A stretch of 55,926 nt of DNA from Chloroflexota bacterium (GTDB lineage Bacteria > Chloroflexota > UBA6077 > JACCZL01). The notes under the pieces are model-generated. The model saw only the letters and a list, made by a program, of their open reading frames with translations, searched no databases and was not told the DNA's origin. This document shows, one piece after another, positions 7,714 through 16,591 of the stretch. Where the stretch lies: assembly GCA_020850535.1 (NCBI GenBank), contig JADZEM010000049.1:1-55926 (forward strand), read 5' to 3'. Within the stretch, counting starts at the first letter, position 1. Every line of letters starts with the position of its first letter. The position numbers were made by a program, and so were the translations under genes.

Positions 7714-9273
7714 GTGGCCGAGCGCGTCTACGACGTCCTGGTCATTGGCGCGGGCATCGGCGGGCTCACCGCCGCCGCCCTCTGCGCTGATACCGGCCTG
7801 GATGTCGCCGTCCTCGAAGGTCACACCCGGCCGGGCGGCTGCGCTGGCGACTTTCTCCGGCGGGGCATCCTCTTCCCGGCCGGCGCGACGGTCGTGTTGG
7901 GCTTCGAGCCGGGCGGCCTGCACCGCTGGGTCTACGAGCGGCTGGACATCCCGATCTCGGCGCTGCCCCTCGACACCGCGATGACCGTCCACCTCCCGGA
8001 CCGGCAGGTCACCATCTCCACGGATCGACGCCACTGGGAACACGAGCGGCAGCGGGCCTTCCCGAGCATCGGGCCGGGCGGCGACCGCTTCTGGGCCGAT
8101 GTCAGGCGGCTTGCGGACACGGCGCACGATCTGGCGGCGGCACGCCCGAGCCTGCCGCTCCAGAGCGTCCGCGACCTCTGGAACGCCGCCCGCCTCGCCC
8201 GCCCGAGCCTGCTGGCCGCCGCGCCGACACTCTGGCAGAGCGTGGCGGACCTGCTCGCCTCGGCCGGCATCGCCGGGGACGTGCCGCACCGACGTTTTGT
8301 CGACAACCAGTTGCTGATCTCGATGCAGTGCCTGGCCGACGAGGCCGTCGCCATGAACGGCGCGCTGGCACTCGACGTGTACCGGCGGGGCGTCTTCCAC
8401 CTGCCGCACGGCACGGCGACCATCGCGCAGGATCTGGTGCGAGCGCTCGAAGCGCGGGGCGCCGCTTGCCACTTCCGCACCTGGGTGCGCCGCGTGCAAC
8501 GGACCCTCGGCCTGTGGGCCGTGACGACGGCCGACGACGATCGCCTGCTGGCCAGAACGGTGATCGCCAACATTCCGACGCCCGATCTTGCGCTGATGGT
8601 CGACGAGCCGCCGCCTCAGCTTGTCCGTGCTCCCCACGAGCGCGTGCAGCCGTGGGGGGCCGTGGTTTGCTACGCCGCGCTCGACGCGACGGACCTCCCG
8701 GGACCGTTTCCCCAGTACCACCAGATCGTCGAGACGTACTCGGACGAGCTTGAGGACGGCGCAAGCAGCTTCCTGTCCATCTTCGGGCCGCAGCCGCCGC
8801 GTCACCCGTCCATCGCCACGCTGTCCATCTCGACCCATACCCGGGTCGATCCGTGGTGGCGGCTGGCCAGCCGGCCGGCCTACCTGGAGCGGAAAGCCAG
8901 GATCGGGGAACGCCTGCTGGCTGCCGCCGAGCGGGTCGTGCCCGGTCTCCGCGGCAAGATCATCTTCTCGGAGGTGGCGACACCCCGCGGCTACTGGCGC
9001 TGGACCGGCCGCCACGAGGGACGAGTCGGCGGCGTGCCACAGTCGCTGCGCCACGCCAACCTGCGGGCCCAGTCCCACCGGACCGGACTGCCGGGCCTGT
9101 TCCAGTGCGGCGACTCCGTCTTCCCCGGACAGGGCACCATCGGCGTCACGCTCAGCGGGTTGAACGCATCCCGCGACGCACTGCGGCATCTCGACGAGCA
9201 CCGACGTCGCACGCGCGCCGGGCGGGGCCGTCCCGGTGGGAGAGCGGCCACAGCCGTCGAGGTCCGCCCGTGA
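7714..9273 (+). CDS. Carotenoid desaturase/isomerase-like FAD oxidoreductase (CrtI/CrtD/CrtO superfamily)
   Basis: This 519-residue flavoprotein begins with VLVIGAGIGGLTAAALCA, the FAD-binding Rossmann motif, followed by the EGHTRPGG motif typical of phytoene desaturase relatives. The C terminus has LFQCGDSVFPGQGTIGVTLSG, the family's second FAD-contact region. The GTG at 7714 is the first plausible start after the preceding stop. It overlaps crtB by 4 bp. A second, more typical CrtI lies downstream, so this one may do a later step such as terminal desaturation, ketolation or cis-trans isomerisation. Sequence alone does not tell which. Confidence 0.82.
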   Translation: MAERVYDVLVIGAGIGGLTAAALCADTGLDVAVLEGHTRPGGCAGDFLRRGILFPAGATVVLGFEPGGLHRWVYERLDIPISALPLDTAMTVHLPDRQVTISTDRRHWEHERQRAFPSIGPGGDRFWADVRRLADTAHDLAAARPSLPLQSVRDLWNAARLARPSLLAAAPTLWQSVADLLASAGIAGDVPHRRFVDNQLLISMQCLADEAVAMNGALALDVYRRGVFHLPHGTATIAQDLVRALEARGAACHFRTWVRRVQRTLGLWAVTTADDDRLLARTVIANIPTPDLALMVDEPPPQLVRAPHERVQPWGAVVCYAALDATDLPGPFPQYHQIVETYSDELEDGASSFLSIFGPQPPRHPSIATLSISTHTRVDPWWRLASRPAYLERKARIGERLLAAAERVVPGLRGKIIFSEVATPRGYWRWTGRHEGRVGGVPQSLRHANLRAQSHRTGLPGLFQCGDSVFPGQGTIGVTLSGLNASRDALRHLDEHRRRTRAGRGRPGGRAATAVEVRP

Positions 9274-10280
9274 GCGTGCGGGCGTGGCGACGTTCCGCCC
9301 GCTACGGCGCGCCGTTCGGTCAGATCATGCGGCAGCATGCGCGAACCTTCTCGCTGGCAGCCCGCTTTCTGGACCCGAACCGACGCGCGGCCACCGAGGT
9401 GCTCTACGCCTTCTTTCGGACGGTCGACGACCTGGTGGACGAGCGCCCGGCAGACGCCGACCTCCGCGAGATCCACGTTGAGCTGGAACGCTGGCACAGG
9501 CTCGTATCCGATCCGGAGGCGGCCCAGGTATCATGCTCACCACTGGCGCGCGCACTCGGGCGGGTGATGACCGAGCACGCCATCCCGCCCGCCTACCTGC
9601 ATGCTCTGCTGGATGGGCTGACCGACGACCTGGACAACCGCCCGATCCTGACGTTCCCCGATCTCGAACGGTACGCCTTTCGCGTGGCCGGGACGGTCGG
9701 GCTGGCCATGTGCCACGTCCTCGGCGCGACGACCCCGAGCGCGCTGACCGCCGCCTCCGCTGTCGGCATCGGCATGCAGCTCACCAACATCGTTCGCGAC
9801 GTGGACGCCGACCTGCGCCAGGGCCGAATCTACCTGCCGGCCGAGGAGATCGCGCGGTTCGGCGGGGCCGAGGAGGCGTTGCAGCGTCGGCGGATGTCGC
9901 CGGCCCTGGGCGACCTGCTTCAGCTGCACGTCGAGCGCGCCGACCGCTACTACCTGGCAGGCTCGGCTGGTGTGCCGGAGCTGCCCGCGCGCGTCCGCTA
10001 CCCGATCCTGGTCGCCATCGATCTCTACCGCGAGATCCTGCGGGCGGTCGAGCGCCGGGCGCTGAACGTCTTTGACGGCCGGGTCGTCGTGGGCCGGCCG
10101 CGAAAGGCGCTGCTGGCCGGGCGGGTGGCGCTGCGACAGTTGACCGGCTACGCGCAGCCGACCCGTACGCCCCTGGACGTGCTGGGGCCGGCCGCGCTCT
10201 CCGAGCTTCAGCGGGTGGGGGTCCAGCCCGGCGCACGCCGCGCCACCCCTGACAATCAGCCAGCGCTGGCCAGCGCATGA
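9270..10280 (+). CDS. crtB: Phytoene/squalene synthase family protein, probable phytoene synthase
   Basis: This 336-residue enzyme is predicted to condense two geranylgeranyl diphosphates to phytoene, the first committed carotenoid step. Both Asp-rich motifs are visible: RTVDDLVDE (about 50-58) and NIVRDVDAD, plus the QLTNIVRD signature and GRIYLPAEE. The GTG at 9270 overlaps the upstream stop (GTGA), indicating translational coupling. Squalene-type relatives share the fold, but adjacency to crtI-type genes favours phytoene. The 60-residue C-terminal tail after RQLTGYAQP is Pro/Ala-rich and poorly conserved by appearance. Confidence 0.92.
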   Translation: MSVRAWRRSARYGAPFGQIMRQHARTFSLAARFLDPNRRAATEVLYAFFRTVDDLVDERPADADLREIHVELERWHRLVSDPEAAQVSCSPLARALGRVMTEHAIPPAYLHALLDGLTDDLDNRPILTFPDLERYAFRVAGTVGLAMCHVLGATTPSALTAASAVGIGMQLTNIVRDVDADLRQGRIYLPAEEIARFGGAEEALQRRRMSPALGDLLQLHVERADRYYLAGSAGVPELPARVRYPILVAIDLYREILRAVERRALNVFDGRVVVGRPRKALLAGRVALRQLTGYAQPTRTPLDVLGPAALSELQRVGVQPGARRATPDNQPALASA

Positions 10281-10328
10281 GGACGATGCGGTTGCGTTTG
10301 TCCACGTCTGTCGACTGGTGAGGCACCG

Positions 10329-11837
10329 ATGACACGGATCGTCGTGATTGGCAGCGGCTTCGGCGGGCTGGCCTCGGCGTTGCGCTTGCAGGCACGCGGC
10401 TACGAGGTCACGCTGCTGGAGAAGCGGTCCCGGCCGGGCGGCAGAGCGTATCAGCTCAAGGATGGCGGCTACACCTTCGACATGGGGCCGAGCATCATCA
10501 CGGCCCCGGACCTGCTCGACGACCTGTTCTCGTCGGCGGGCGTCCGCCTGGACCAGTACCTGACGCTGAAACCGCTGGAGCCGTACTACCGCATCTACTT
10601 TGGCGACGGCCGCCACTTCGACTACGGCGGCGATCAGGAGCGGCTGACAGACGAGCTTCGGAAGTTCGATCCGGACGCGCCGGCCCAGTACGCCCGCTTC
10701 ATGGAGAAGACCGGCGACATCTACCGCCGCGCCTTCGCCGACCTCGCGCACCAGCCGTTCCTGTCGGTGGGCGACTTCCTGAAGGTCGTGCCGGAGCTGG
10801 CGATGCTCCGCGCAGACCGCTCCGTCTACAGCCTGGTGTCGGACTACTTCACGGATCCATCCTTGCGGATGGCGTACAGCTTCCACCCGCTGTTCATCGG
10901 CGGCAACCCGTTCCGCGCCTCGGCCATCTACAGCATCGTGCCGTTCCTGGAGCGCGGCGGCGGCGTCCACTTCGCGATGGGCGGCGCCTACGCGCTGATC
11001 GAGGCGCTGGTGCGGCGCTTCCGCGAGCTGGGCGGCCACCTGGAGTGCAGCGCCGAGGTCATCCAGATCGAGGTCGAGCGCGGGGCAGTGAGGGGCGTGG
11101 TCACGCAGGGCGGCCGGCGCTGGCCCGCCGCTGCGGTGGTGTCGAACGCCGACGTGGTCTGGACCTACGCGCGGCTGATCGACCGCACGCATCGCCGCCG
11201 CTGGACGGACCGCAGGATCACCCGCCTGAAGCAGTCGATGTCGTGCTTCCTGCTCTACCTGGGCCTGAACCGCCAGTACGACAGGCTGCTGCACCACACC
11301 ATCATCATGTCGCCACGCTACCAGGGGTTGATCGGGGACATCTTCGACCGCAAGCTGCTGGCCGAGGACTTCTCCCTGTACGTCCACGCCCCGACCCGCA
11401 CCGATCCGAGCATGGCGCCGCCCGGCCACGAGAGCGTCTACCTGCTGGCGCCGGTCCCCAACCTCACGGCCGAGACGGACTGGAAGTCGATGGCCCGGCC
11501 CTTCCGCGACCGGATCATCCGCTTCCTCGAGCGTGACTTTGGGCTGGACGGCCTGGAGGCCAGCATCGAGGTCGAGCACACGTTTACGCCGCTCGACTTT
11601 CGCCATCAGCTCAACGCCTTCCAGGGCAGCGCCTTCTCCATCGAGCCGGTCCTTCTCCAATCGGCCTACTTCCGCCCGCACAACCGCTCGGAGGACGTCG
11701 AGGGGCTGTACCTGGCGGGAGCTGGCACGCACCCCGGGGCCGGCCTGCCCGGAACGCTGCTCTCGGCGGAGATCGTGGATCGGCTCGTCGCGACCGACGT
11801 TCCCCTCGCATACGGCACGGCCACCCTGGCACACTGA
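10329..11837 (+). CDS. crtI: Phytoene desaturase
   Basis: This 502-residue FAD-dependent desaturase is predicted to convert phytoene towards neurosporene or lycopene. The N-terminal IVVIGSGFGGLASALRL and LEKRSRPGGRAY motifs bind FAD; GYTFDMGPSIIT is diagnostic of CrtI. The C terminus has the bacterial CrtI signature LYLAGAGTHPGAGLPGTL. Length is the family norm. GGTGAGG lies upstream of ATG 10329. It follows crtB by 48 bp on the same strand. Confidence 0.94.
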   Translation: MTRIVVIGSGFGGLASALRLQARGYEVTLLEKRSRPGGRAYQLKDGGYTFDMGPSIITAPDLLDDLFSSAGVRLDQYLTLKPLEPYYRIYFGDGRHFDYGGDQERLTDELRKFDPDAPAQYARFMEKTGDIYRRAFADLAHQPFLSVGDFLKVVPELAMLRADRSVYSLVSDYFTDPSLRMAYSFHPLFIGGNPFRASAIYSIVPFLERGGGVHFAMGGAYALIEALVRRFRELGGHLECSAEVIQIEVERGAVRGVVTQGGRRWPAAAVVSNADVVWTYARLIDRTHRRRWTDRRITRLKQSMSCFLLYLGLNRQYDRLLHHTIIMSPRYQGLIGDIFDRKLLAEDFSLYVHAPTRTDPSMAPPGHESVYLLAPVPNLTAETDWKSMARPFRDRIIRFLERDFGLDGLEASIEVEHTFTPLDFRHQLNAFQGSAFSIEPVLLQSAYFRPHNRSEDVEGLYLAGAGTHPGAGLPGTLLSAEIVDRLVATDVPLAYGTATLAH

Positions 11838-11842
11838 CAGAC

Positions 11843-12790
11843 ATGGGTCTCGGACGGTGGCGGCTGGCAAGCATCATTCTGGCTGGGCTGGGCGGCGGGG
11901 CGCTGGCCCTGCTGAACCGCCGGCTGCTGCTGGACGACCTCCCCCCGACGCTGCCGGGCGCGATGCACGACTGGGAGTGGCGCGGCTGGCGCACCCGCTA
12001 CACGACACTCGGCAACGGGCCGCCCATCATCCTGCTGCACGGCATCCACGCTGCCGCCTCGTCGTTCGAGATGCGGCAGGTCTTCGAGCCGCTGAGCCAC
12101 GACCGCACCGTCTACGCCCTGGACTGGCCGGGCTTCGGCAAGTCGGCGCGGCCGGCAGCGTCGTACACGGGCAGCCAGTACGCCGCGCTGCTGGCGGACT
12201 TCCTCCAGGAGGTGGTGCAGCGGCCGGGCATGGTCGTGGCGTCGTCGCTGAGCGCCGCTTACGCGGTGGCCGTCGCGCGGCAGTCCCCCGAGCTGCTCTC
12301 GGGGCTGGTGCTGCTCTCGCCGACATTTCAGACGGAGATCGGACCGGCCGGGCGCGCGGGCGGATGGCTGCTGCGGACACCGCTGCTCGGGACGGCGCTG
12401 TTCAACGGGCTGGTCTCCCGGGCCAGCATCCGCGGCTACATGCGGCGCGCGTACGCCGATCCGGCGCTGGCCGACGAGACGGTCATCGGGCAGCAGTGGG
12501 CGACGGCCCATCAGCCGAACGCCCGGCTGGCCCCGGCCGCGTTCGTCGCTGGCGCGCTCGACCTGCCGGCGGAGATCGGGCTGCCACAGATCAGCACGCC
12601 GATCCTGGTCATTCGAGGAGAGGTGCCGGGCATCGGCCGGCAGGCCTCCGACCTGGAGCTGCGGCGGCTGGGGCCGCGCGTCCACGTCGAGACGCTGCCG
12701 AACGTCGGGCAGCTGCCGCACGACGAGGCCGCCGACGCGGTGCTCGGGCTGATCCGCGAGAGTACGGCCCTCGCCATGTCCGAGCTATGA
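11843..12790 (+). CDS. Alpha/beta hydrolase with atypical nucleophile elbow
   Basis: This 315-residue protein has an N-terminal hydrophobic segment (about 8-24) and an alpha/beta-hydrolase domain. IILLHGIHAAASSF forms the oxyanion loop and LDWPGFGKS follows the second strand. The expected GxSxG elbow reads A-S-S135-L-S, with both glycines replaced. The His is in QLPHDEA, while the acid position appears to be Glu or displaced (VIRGEVPG). It starts 5 bp after crtI, so it belongs to the operon. It could be an acyltransferase-like or esterase enzyme acting on carotenoids; this is inference. Confidence 0.75.
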   Translation: MGLGRWRLASIILAGLGGGALALLNRRLLLDDLPPTLPGAMHDWEWRGWRTRYTTLGNGPPIILLHGIHAAASSFEMRQVFEPLSHDRTVYALDWPGFGKSARPAASYTGSQYAALLADFLQEVVQRPGMVVASSLSAAYAVAVARQSPELLSGLVLLSPTFQTEIGPAGRAGGWLLRTPLLGTALFNGLVSRASIRGYMRRAYADPALADETVIGQQWATAHQPNARLAPAAFVAGALDLPAEIGLPQISTPILVIRGEVPGIGRQASDLELRRLGPRVHVETLPNVGQLPHDEAADAVLGLIRESTALAMSEL

Positions 12791-12792
12791 GC

Positions 12793-12798
12793 TAGACT
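12793..12798 (+). promoter_or_regulatory. -10-like hexamer before the arrestin-like pair
   Basis: TAGACT lies 8 nt before ATG 12807 with no Shine-Dalgarno between, resembling the boxes before 5256 and 13856. No -35 is evident. Confidence 0.35.
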
Positions 12799-12806
12799 CT
12801 CCGCTG

Positions 12807-13445
12807 ATGCAGCAGATGCCGCGTGACATGAGCAAGGTGGCCGGGGGCGGCTGCATACTCCTGTTCGGTCTGTTCTTCTCGACGGTCAGCGTCTTCGTGG
12901 TCTCCGTCATGTGGGCGGTCGGCGCGCCCTGGTTCTTCCTGCTGTTTACGCTTCCGTTCCTGGCGGTCGGCTTCGGGATGGTCGGCATCGGGGTCTGGAA
13001 CCTCTTCCTGTACCGGCTGCTGATCGCACGGGCGTTCGGGCCGCCGTCCATCGAGCTGTCGGCCTCACAGGTTCGCCTGGGGGATCAGCTCCAGGTGCGC
13101 TTTCAGCAGGCGTCACGGCGAGACCAGGAGATCGGGAAGGTCGCGATCCAGCTCGTGTTCCGTGAGTCGGCGACCTACCGGCGAGGACGCAACACTCGCA
13201 CCTCGGAGACCTCCACGGTGATCGATCAGTACGAAACGTCCGGTCAGCAGCTTGCCAGGGGCGAGCTGCTGACCGAGACCTGCACGCTGCGCGTGCCGCG
13301 CAGCGGCATGCACTCGTTCAATACGCCGGACAACGCGCTGTCCTGGCTGGTCAGAATCACGGTGCAGATCCCAGGCACGCCGGACCTGGACGAAGAGACC
13401 GTCGTGAACGTCCTCCCGAGCGTCGCTGCCGACGGAGGCGGCTGA
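12807..13445 (+). CDS. Two-TM protein with arrestin-like beta domain, unknown function
   Basis: This 212-residue protein has two hydrophobic spans (about 13-38 and 43-74) followed by a soluble beta-rich domain. The soluble part has alternating hydrophobic strands, a Thr/Arg-rich loop and a PxSGMHSFNTP segment reminiscent of arrestin-like sandwiches. No catalytic motif is visible. It shares the TGATG junction with the next gene, which encodes a similar soluble sandwich, so the two probably form a unit. ATG 12816 and 12828 are alternative starts. Confidence 0.6.
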   Translation: MQQMPRDMSKVAGGGCILLFGLFFSTVSVFVVSVMWAVGAPWFFLLFTLPFLAVGFGMVGIGVWNLFLYRLLIARAFGPPSIELSASQVRLGDQLQVRFQQASRRDQEIGKVAIQLVFRESATYRRGRNTRTSETSTVIDQYETSGQQLARGELLTETCTLRVPRSGMHSFNTPDNALSWLVRITVQIPGTPDLDEETVVNVLPSVAADGGG

Positions 13446-13840
13446 TGGCAACCCAGTTCACGGTCAGGTTCGACGGCGGCGAGCTGGTCAACGGCGTCCC
13501 GTGCTTCGAGCCGGGCCAGGCGGTCTCCGGCAGCGTGGTCGTACAGCCAGACCGCTCGATGGAGTGCCGGAGTCTGACCGTCCGGCTGATCTGGTTCACG
13601 GAGGGGCGCGGCAATCCGGCCTCGGACCAGGTAGCCGAGACCAGCATCACACAGGGGCGGCTCGTCCCCGAGATGGTGGTCGAGGGGGCGTTTCAGTTCC
13701 AACTGCCGCAGCAGCCGTGGAGCTACTCCGGTCGGCTGGTCTCGGTGATCTGGGCCATCGAGGTCAACGTGGACGTGCCGATGGCCGCCGACCTGACGCA
13801 CCGCGAGCGGTTCCTGCTGCGCCCGCGCGCCGCCCGCTGA
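13445..13840 (+). CDS. Small arrestin-like soluble protein, unknown function
   Basis: This 131-residue all-beta-looking protein has FxPGQAVSGSVVVQP, a strand-turn-strand pattern seen in arrestin/Vps26-like sandwiches, and a later PWSYSGRLVSVIWAIEV strand pair. It has no signal peptide. Its start overlaps the stop of the membrane partner (13445). It could be the cytoplasmic half of a membrane-bound scaffold; this is a structural guess from pattern and neighbourhood. Confidence 0.6.
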   Translation: MATQFTVRFDGGELVNGVPCFEPGQAVSGSVVVQPDRSMECRSLTVRLIWFTEGRGNPASDQVAETSITQGRLVPEMVVEGAFQFQLPQQPWSYSGRLVSVIWAIEVNVDVPMAADLTHRERFLLRPRAAR

Positions 13841-13843
13841 TGC

Positions 13844-13849
13844 TACACT
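13844..13849 (+). promoter_or_regulatory. -10-like hexamer for a probably leaderless purE transcript
   Basis: TACACT ends 7 nt before the A of ATG 13856, the same spacing as before 5256, with no Shine-Dalgarno. The box lies directly after the stop of the preceding gene. Confidence 0.45.
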
Positions 13850-13855
13850 CGCCGC

Positions 13856-14368
13856 ATGACTGAGCCTGCTGCACCGCTGGTCGGCATCATCATGGGGTCA
13901 CGCTCGGACTGGGCCACGATGACCCACGCCGCAGAGACCCTCGAACGGCTGGGCGTGCCACACGAGGTGCGGGTCTGCTCGGTGCATCGGACGCCGCACC
14001 AGCTGGTCGAGTACGCGTCGAGCGCCGAGGCGCGCGGCCTCCAGGTGATCATCGCCGGGGCGGGCGGGGCGGCCCACCTGCCGGGGATGACGGCGTCGTT
14101 CACGGTGCTGCCGGTCCTCGGCGTGCCCGTCGAGTCCCATGCGCTCAAGGGGATGGATTCGCTGCTCTCGATTGTCCAGATGCCGGCCGGCATCGCCGTC
14201 GGGACGCTCGCCATCGGGCGGGCGGGCGCGGTGAACGCGGCGCTGCTGGCGGCCAGCATCCTGGGCAACCAGCGCCCGGCCATCCGGGAGGCGCTGCGGC
14301 AGTATCGTGAGGCCCAGACGGCCGCCGTGCTGGCCCATCCCGACCCGCGCGAGACGCTCGAAGGGTGA
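13856..14368 (+). CDS. purE: N5-carboxyaminoimidazole ribonucleotide mutase
   Basis: This 170-residue class I PurE moves the carboxyl group from N5-CAIR to give CAIR in purine synthesis. The signature [34 protein letters not shown] and PVx[22 protein letters not shown] are all intact, including the catalytic His of AHLPG. Length matches the octameric bacterial enzyme. Its stop overlaps the purK start (GTGA), so the two are coupled, as expected because PurK makes its substrate. Confidence 0.96.
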   Translation: MTEPAAPLVGIIMGSRSDWATMTHAAETLERLGVPHEVRVCSVHRTPHQLVEYASSAEARGLQVIIAGAGGAAHLPGMTASFTVLPVLGVPVESHALKGMDSLLSIVQMPAGIAVGTLAIGRAGAVNAALLAASILGNQRPAIREALRQYREAQTAAVLAHPDPRETLEG

Positions 14369-15468
14369 TCGTCGGGATCCTGGGCGGCGGCCAGCTCGGG
14401 CGGATGCTGGCACTGGCCGGCTACCCGCTCGGCCTGCGCTTTCGACTGCTCGATCCGTCGCCGGAGTCGCCGGGCGGCCACCTCGCCGAGCTGCAGGTCG
14501 GCCCGTACGACGATCCGGCCGCCCTGGAGCGGTTTGCCGATGGGCTGACGGCTGCCACCTACGAGTTCGAGAACGTGCCGGAGATCGCGGCGCGCACGCT
14601 GGCGGCGCGGGCGCCGGTCTACCCGCCAGCGCTGGCGTTGGAGACGGCCCAGGACCGGCTGGCCGAGAAGCGGCTCTTCGAGCAACTCGGGATTCCGCTG
14701 CCACGGTACGCGGTGGTGGGATCGCTTGCCGATCTGGAAGCGGCGGTGGCGAGGCTGGGCCGGCCGTCGATCCTCAAGACGCGCCGCCTCGGCTACGACG
14801 GCAAGGGGCAGGTGGTGATCCGCGACGGCGACGACCTGGCAGCGGCATGGGCGTCGCTGGGCGGCGTGGCGTGCGTGCTTGAGGAGCGCATCCCCTTGCG
14901 GCGCGAGCTGTCGGTCCTGTCTGTGCGCGGCCGGACCGGCGAGACGGCGTTCTACCCATTGGTGGAGAACGTGCACCGCGAGGGCATCCTCCGAACGTCC
15001 GTGGCTCCCGCTCTGGGCACGGCCGGCCCCCTGCAAGCGCTGGCCGAGTCGTACGCCGAGCGCGTGCTGTCGGCGCTGGAGTACGTGGGCGTCCTCGGGT
15101 TCGAGCTGTTCGTGGACGACCGCGACGGTCGCCTGCTGGCGAACGAGATCGCGCCACGGGTCCACAACTCGGGACACTGGACCATCGAGGGCGCGGAGTG
15201 CAGCCAGTTCGAGAATCACCTGCGGGCAGTGCTCGGCTGGCCGCTCGGCTCGACGGCCGCGCGGGGCCACGCCGCGATGGTCAACCTGATCGGGACGGCC
15301 CCGCCCATCGAGTCGCTGCTGAGAATTCCAGGCGCGCATGTCCACCTGTACGGCAAGTCGCCGCGTCCTGGCCGCAAGATCGGGCACGTCAACGTCGTCG
15401 CCGCGACAGCCGCAGAACGAGATGCCTCGTTGGCGCAGGTCGTGGCGCTGGCGGACGCCGCCGCCTAA
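14365..15468 (+). CDS. purK: 5-(carboxyamino)imidazole ribonucleotide synthase
   Basis: This 367-residue ATP-grasp enzyme carboxylates AIR to N5-CAIR using ATP and bicarbonate. The N-terminal [17 protein letters not shown] is the PurK hallmark. ATP-grasp features follow: [25 protein letters not shown], and the metal-binding [20 protein letters not shown] 14365 overlaps purE's stop by 4 bp. It is convergent with the OppF-type gene that ends at 15533. Confidence 0.96.
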   Translation: MIVGILGGGQLGRMLALAGYPLGLRFRLLDPSPESPGGHLAELQVGPYDDPAALERFADGLTAATYEFENVPEIAARTLAARAPVYPPALALETAQDRLAEKRLFEQLGIPLPRYAVVGSLADLEAAVARLGRPSILKTRRLGYDGKGQVVIRDGDDLAAAWASLGGVACVLEERIPLRRELSVLSVRGRTGETAFYPLVENVHREGILRTSVAPALGTAGPLQALAESYAERVLSALEYVGVLGFELFVDDRDGRLLANEIAPRVHNSGHWTIEGAECSQFENHLRAVLGWPLGSTAARGHAAMVNLIGTAPPIESLLRIPGAHVHLYGKSPRPGRKIGHVNVVAATAAERDASLAQVVALADAAA

Positions 15469-15532
15469 ACCAGGTCCAACCTGAGAAACGCAGGCCGCCA
15501 CCGTCCGGACGGCGCTGGTCAGCCCTGACCGC

Positions 15533-16591
15533 CTACAGGACTGACGATTCCACGGCGGCCGGCTCCTCGTGCGTCGCGCCGCGCAGGGTCAGTTCCTCTG
15601 CGAAGTGGCACGCTGAGAACCGGCCCGGGGAGACCTCGCGCAGGGCGGGCGTCTCGGTCTGGCAGCGCGGCTGCGCATACGGGCAGCGCGGGTGGAAATA
15701 GCAGCCGTTCGGCGGGTTGGCCGGGTCCGGGATCTCACCGCTCAGCACGATTCGCTTCGAGCGGGCCGTTGGATCAGGGTTCGGGACCGCCGACATCAAC
15801 GCTTCCGTGTACGGATGCATCGGCCGTTGATACATCTCGGTGGTCGATGCCAGCTCGACCACCTTGCCGACGTACAGCACCGCCACCCGATCCGCCACGT
15901 ACTCGACCACGCTCAGATCGTGCGAGATGAACAGGTAGGTCAGGTTCATCTCGCGCTTCAGGCCCATCAACAGCTTCAGGATCTGCGCCCGCACCGACAC
16001 GTCGAGCGCCGAGACGGCCTCGTCCGCCACGACGATGCGCGAGTCCAGCACAATCGCACGGGCGATCCCGATGCGCTGCCGCTGGCCGCCGCTGAACGCA
16101 TGCGGATACCGCCGCATGTACTCGGCCGGCAGGCCGACGCGCTCCAGGGTCGTCGCGACCCGCTCCTCGAGCGCCCGGCCGCTCGCCAGCCCGTGAATCC
16201 GCAGCGGCTCACCGACGATGTCCATGACCGTCATGCGCGGATTCAGCGACGAGAACGGATCCTGAAAGATCATCCGCAGCTCGCGGCGGTACGGCTTCAG
16301 GCTGCGCCGGTTCAGGGTCGCCAGGTCGACGGTGGAGCCTGCCGCCGTGCGGTAGAGGATCGATCCCGAGGTCGGCTCGTGGGCGCGCACGATGGCCCGC
16401 CCGAGCGTCGTCTTGCCGGAGCCGCTCTCGCCCACCAGCCCCAGCGTCTCGCCGGCCTTGACCGTCAGGCTGACATCGTCCACGGCCCGCACGTAGCCGC
16501 GCACCCGCCCGAGCATGCCGCGATGGATCGGAAAGTACTTCTTGACGTTCTTGAGCTGGAGGATGTCAGGTGCGTCCACAGGCAGCGTCAT
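15533..16591 (-). CDS. Oligopeptide/oligosaccharide ABC transporter ATP-binding protein (OppF-like)
   Basis: This 352-residue cytoplasmic ATPase powers the importer encoded upstream. The Walker A is GESGSGKTT, the signature [13 protein letters not shown], and the Walker [12 protein letters not shown]. The C-terminal region has the Opp-type Cys-rich segment [14 protein letters not shown], typical of OppD/OppF. It overlaps the OppD-like gene by 4 bp and is the last gene of the LacI-controlled operon. The substrate is inferred from the co-encoded glycosidases: an oligosaccharide rather than a peptide. Confidence 0.92.
   Translation of the reverse strand: MTLPVDAPDILQLKNVKKYFPIHRGMLGRVRGYVRAVDDVSLTVKAGETLGLVGESGSGKTTLGRAIVRAHEPTSGSILYRTAAGSTVDLATLNRRSLKPYRRELRMIFQDPFSSLNPRMTVMDIVGEPLRIHGLASGRALEERVATTLERVGLPAEYMRRYPHAFSGGQRQRIGIARAIVLDSRIVVADEAVSALDVSVRAQILKLLMGLKREMNLTYLFISHDLSVVEYVADRVAVLYVGKVVELASTTEMYQRPMHPYTEALMSAVPNPDPTARSKRIVLSGEIPDPANPPNGCYFHPRCPYAQPRCQTETPALREVSPGRFSACHFAEELTLRGATHEEPAAVESSVL

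Noticed and set aside
9537-11870. Long minus-strand open frame across crtB and crtI
   Set aside because: It is a shadow of well-supported plus-strand genes; no motif and no ribosome binding site.
13841-13855. Purine riboswitch before purE
   Set aside because: Only 15 bp separate purE from the preceding stop; there is no room for an aptamer.
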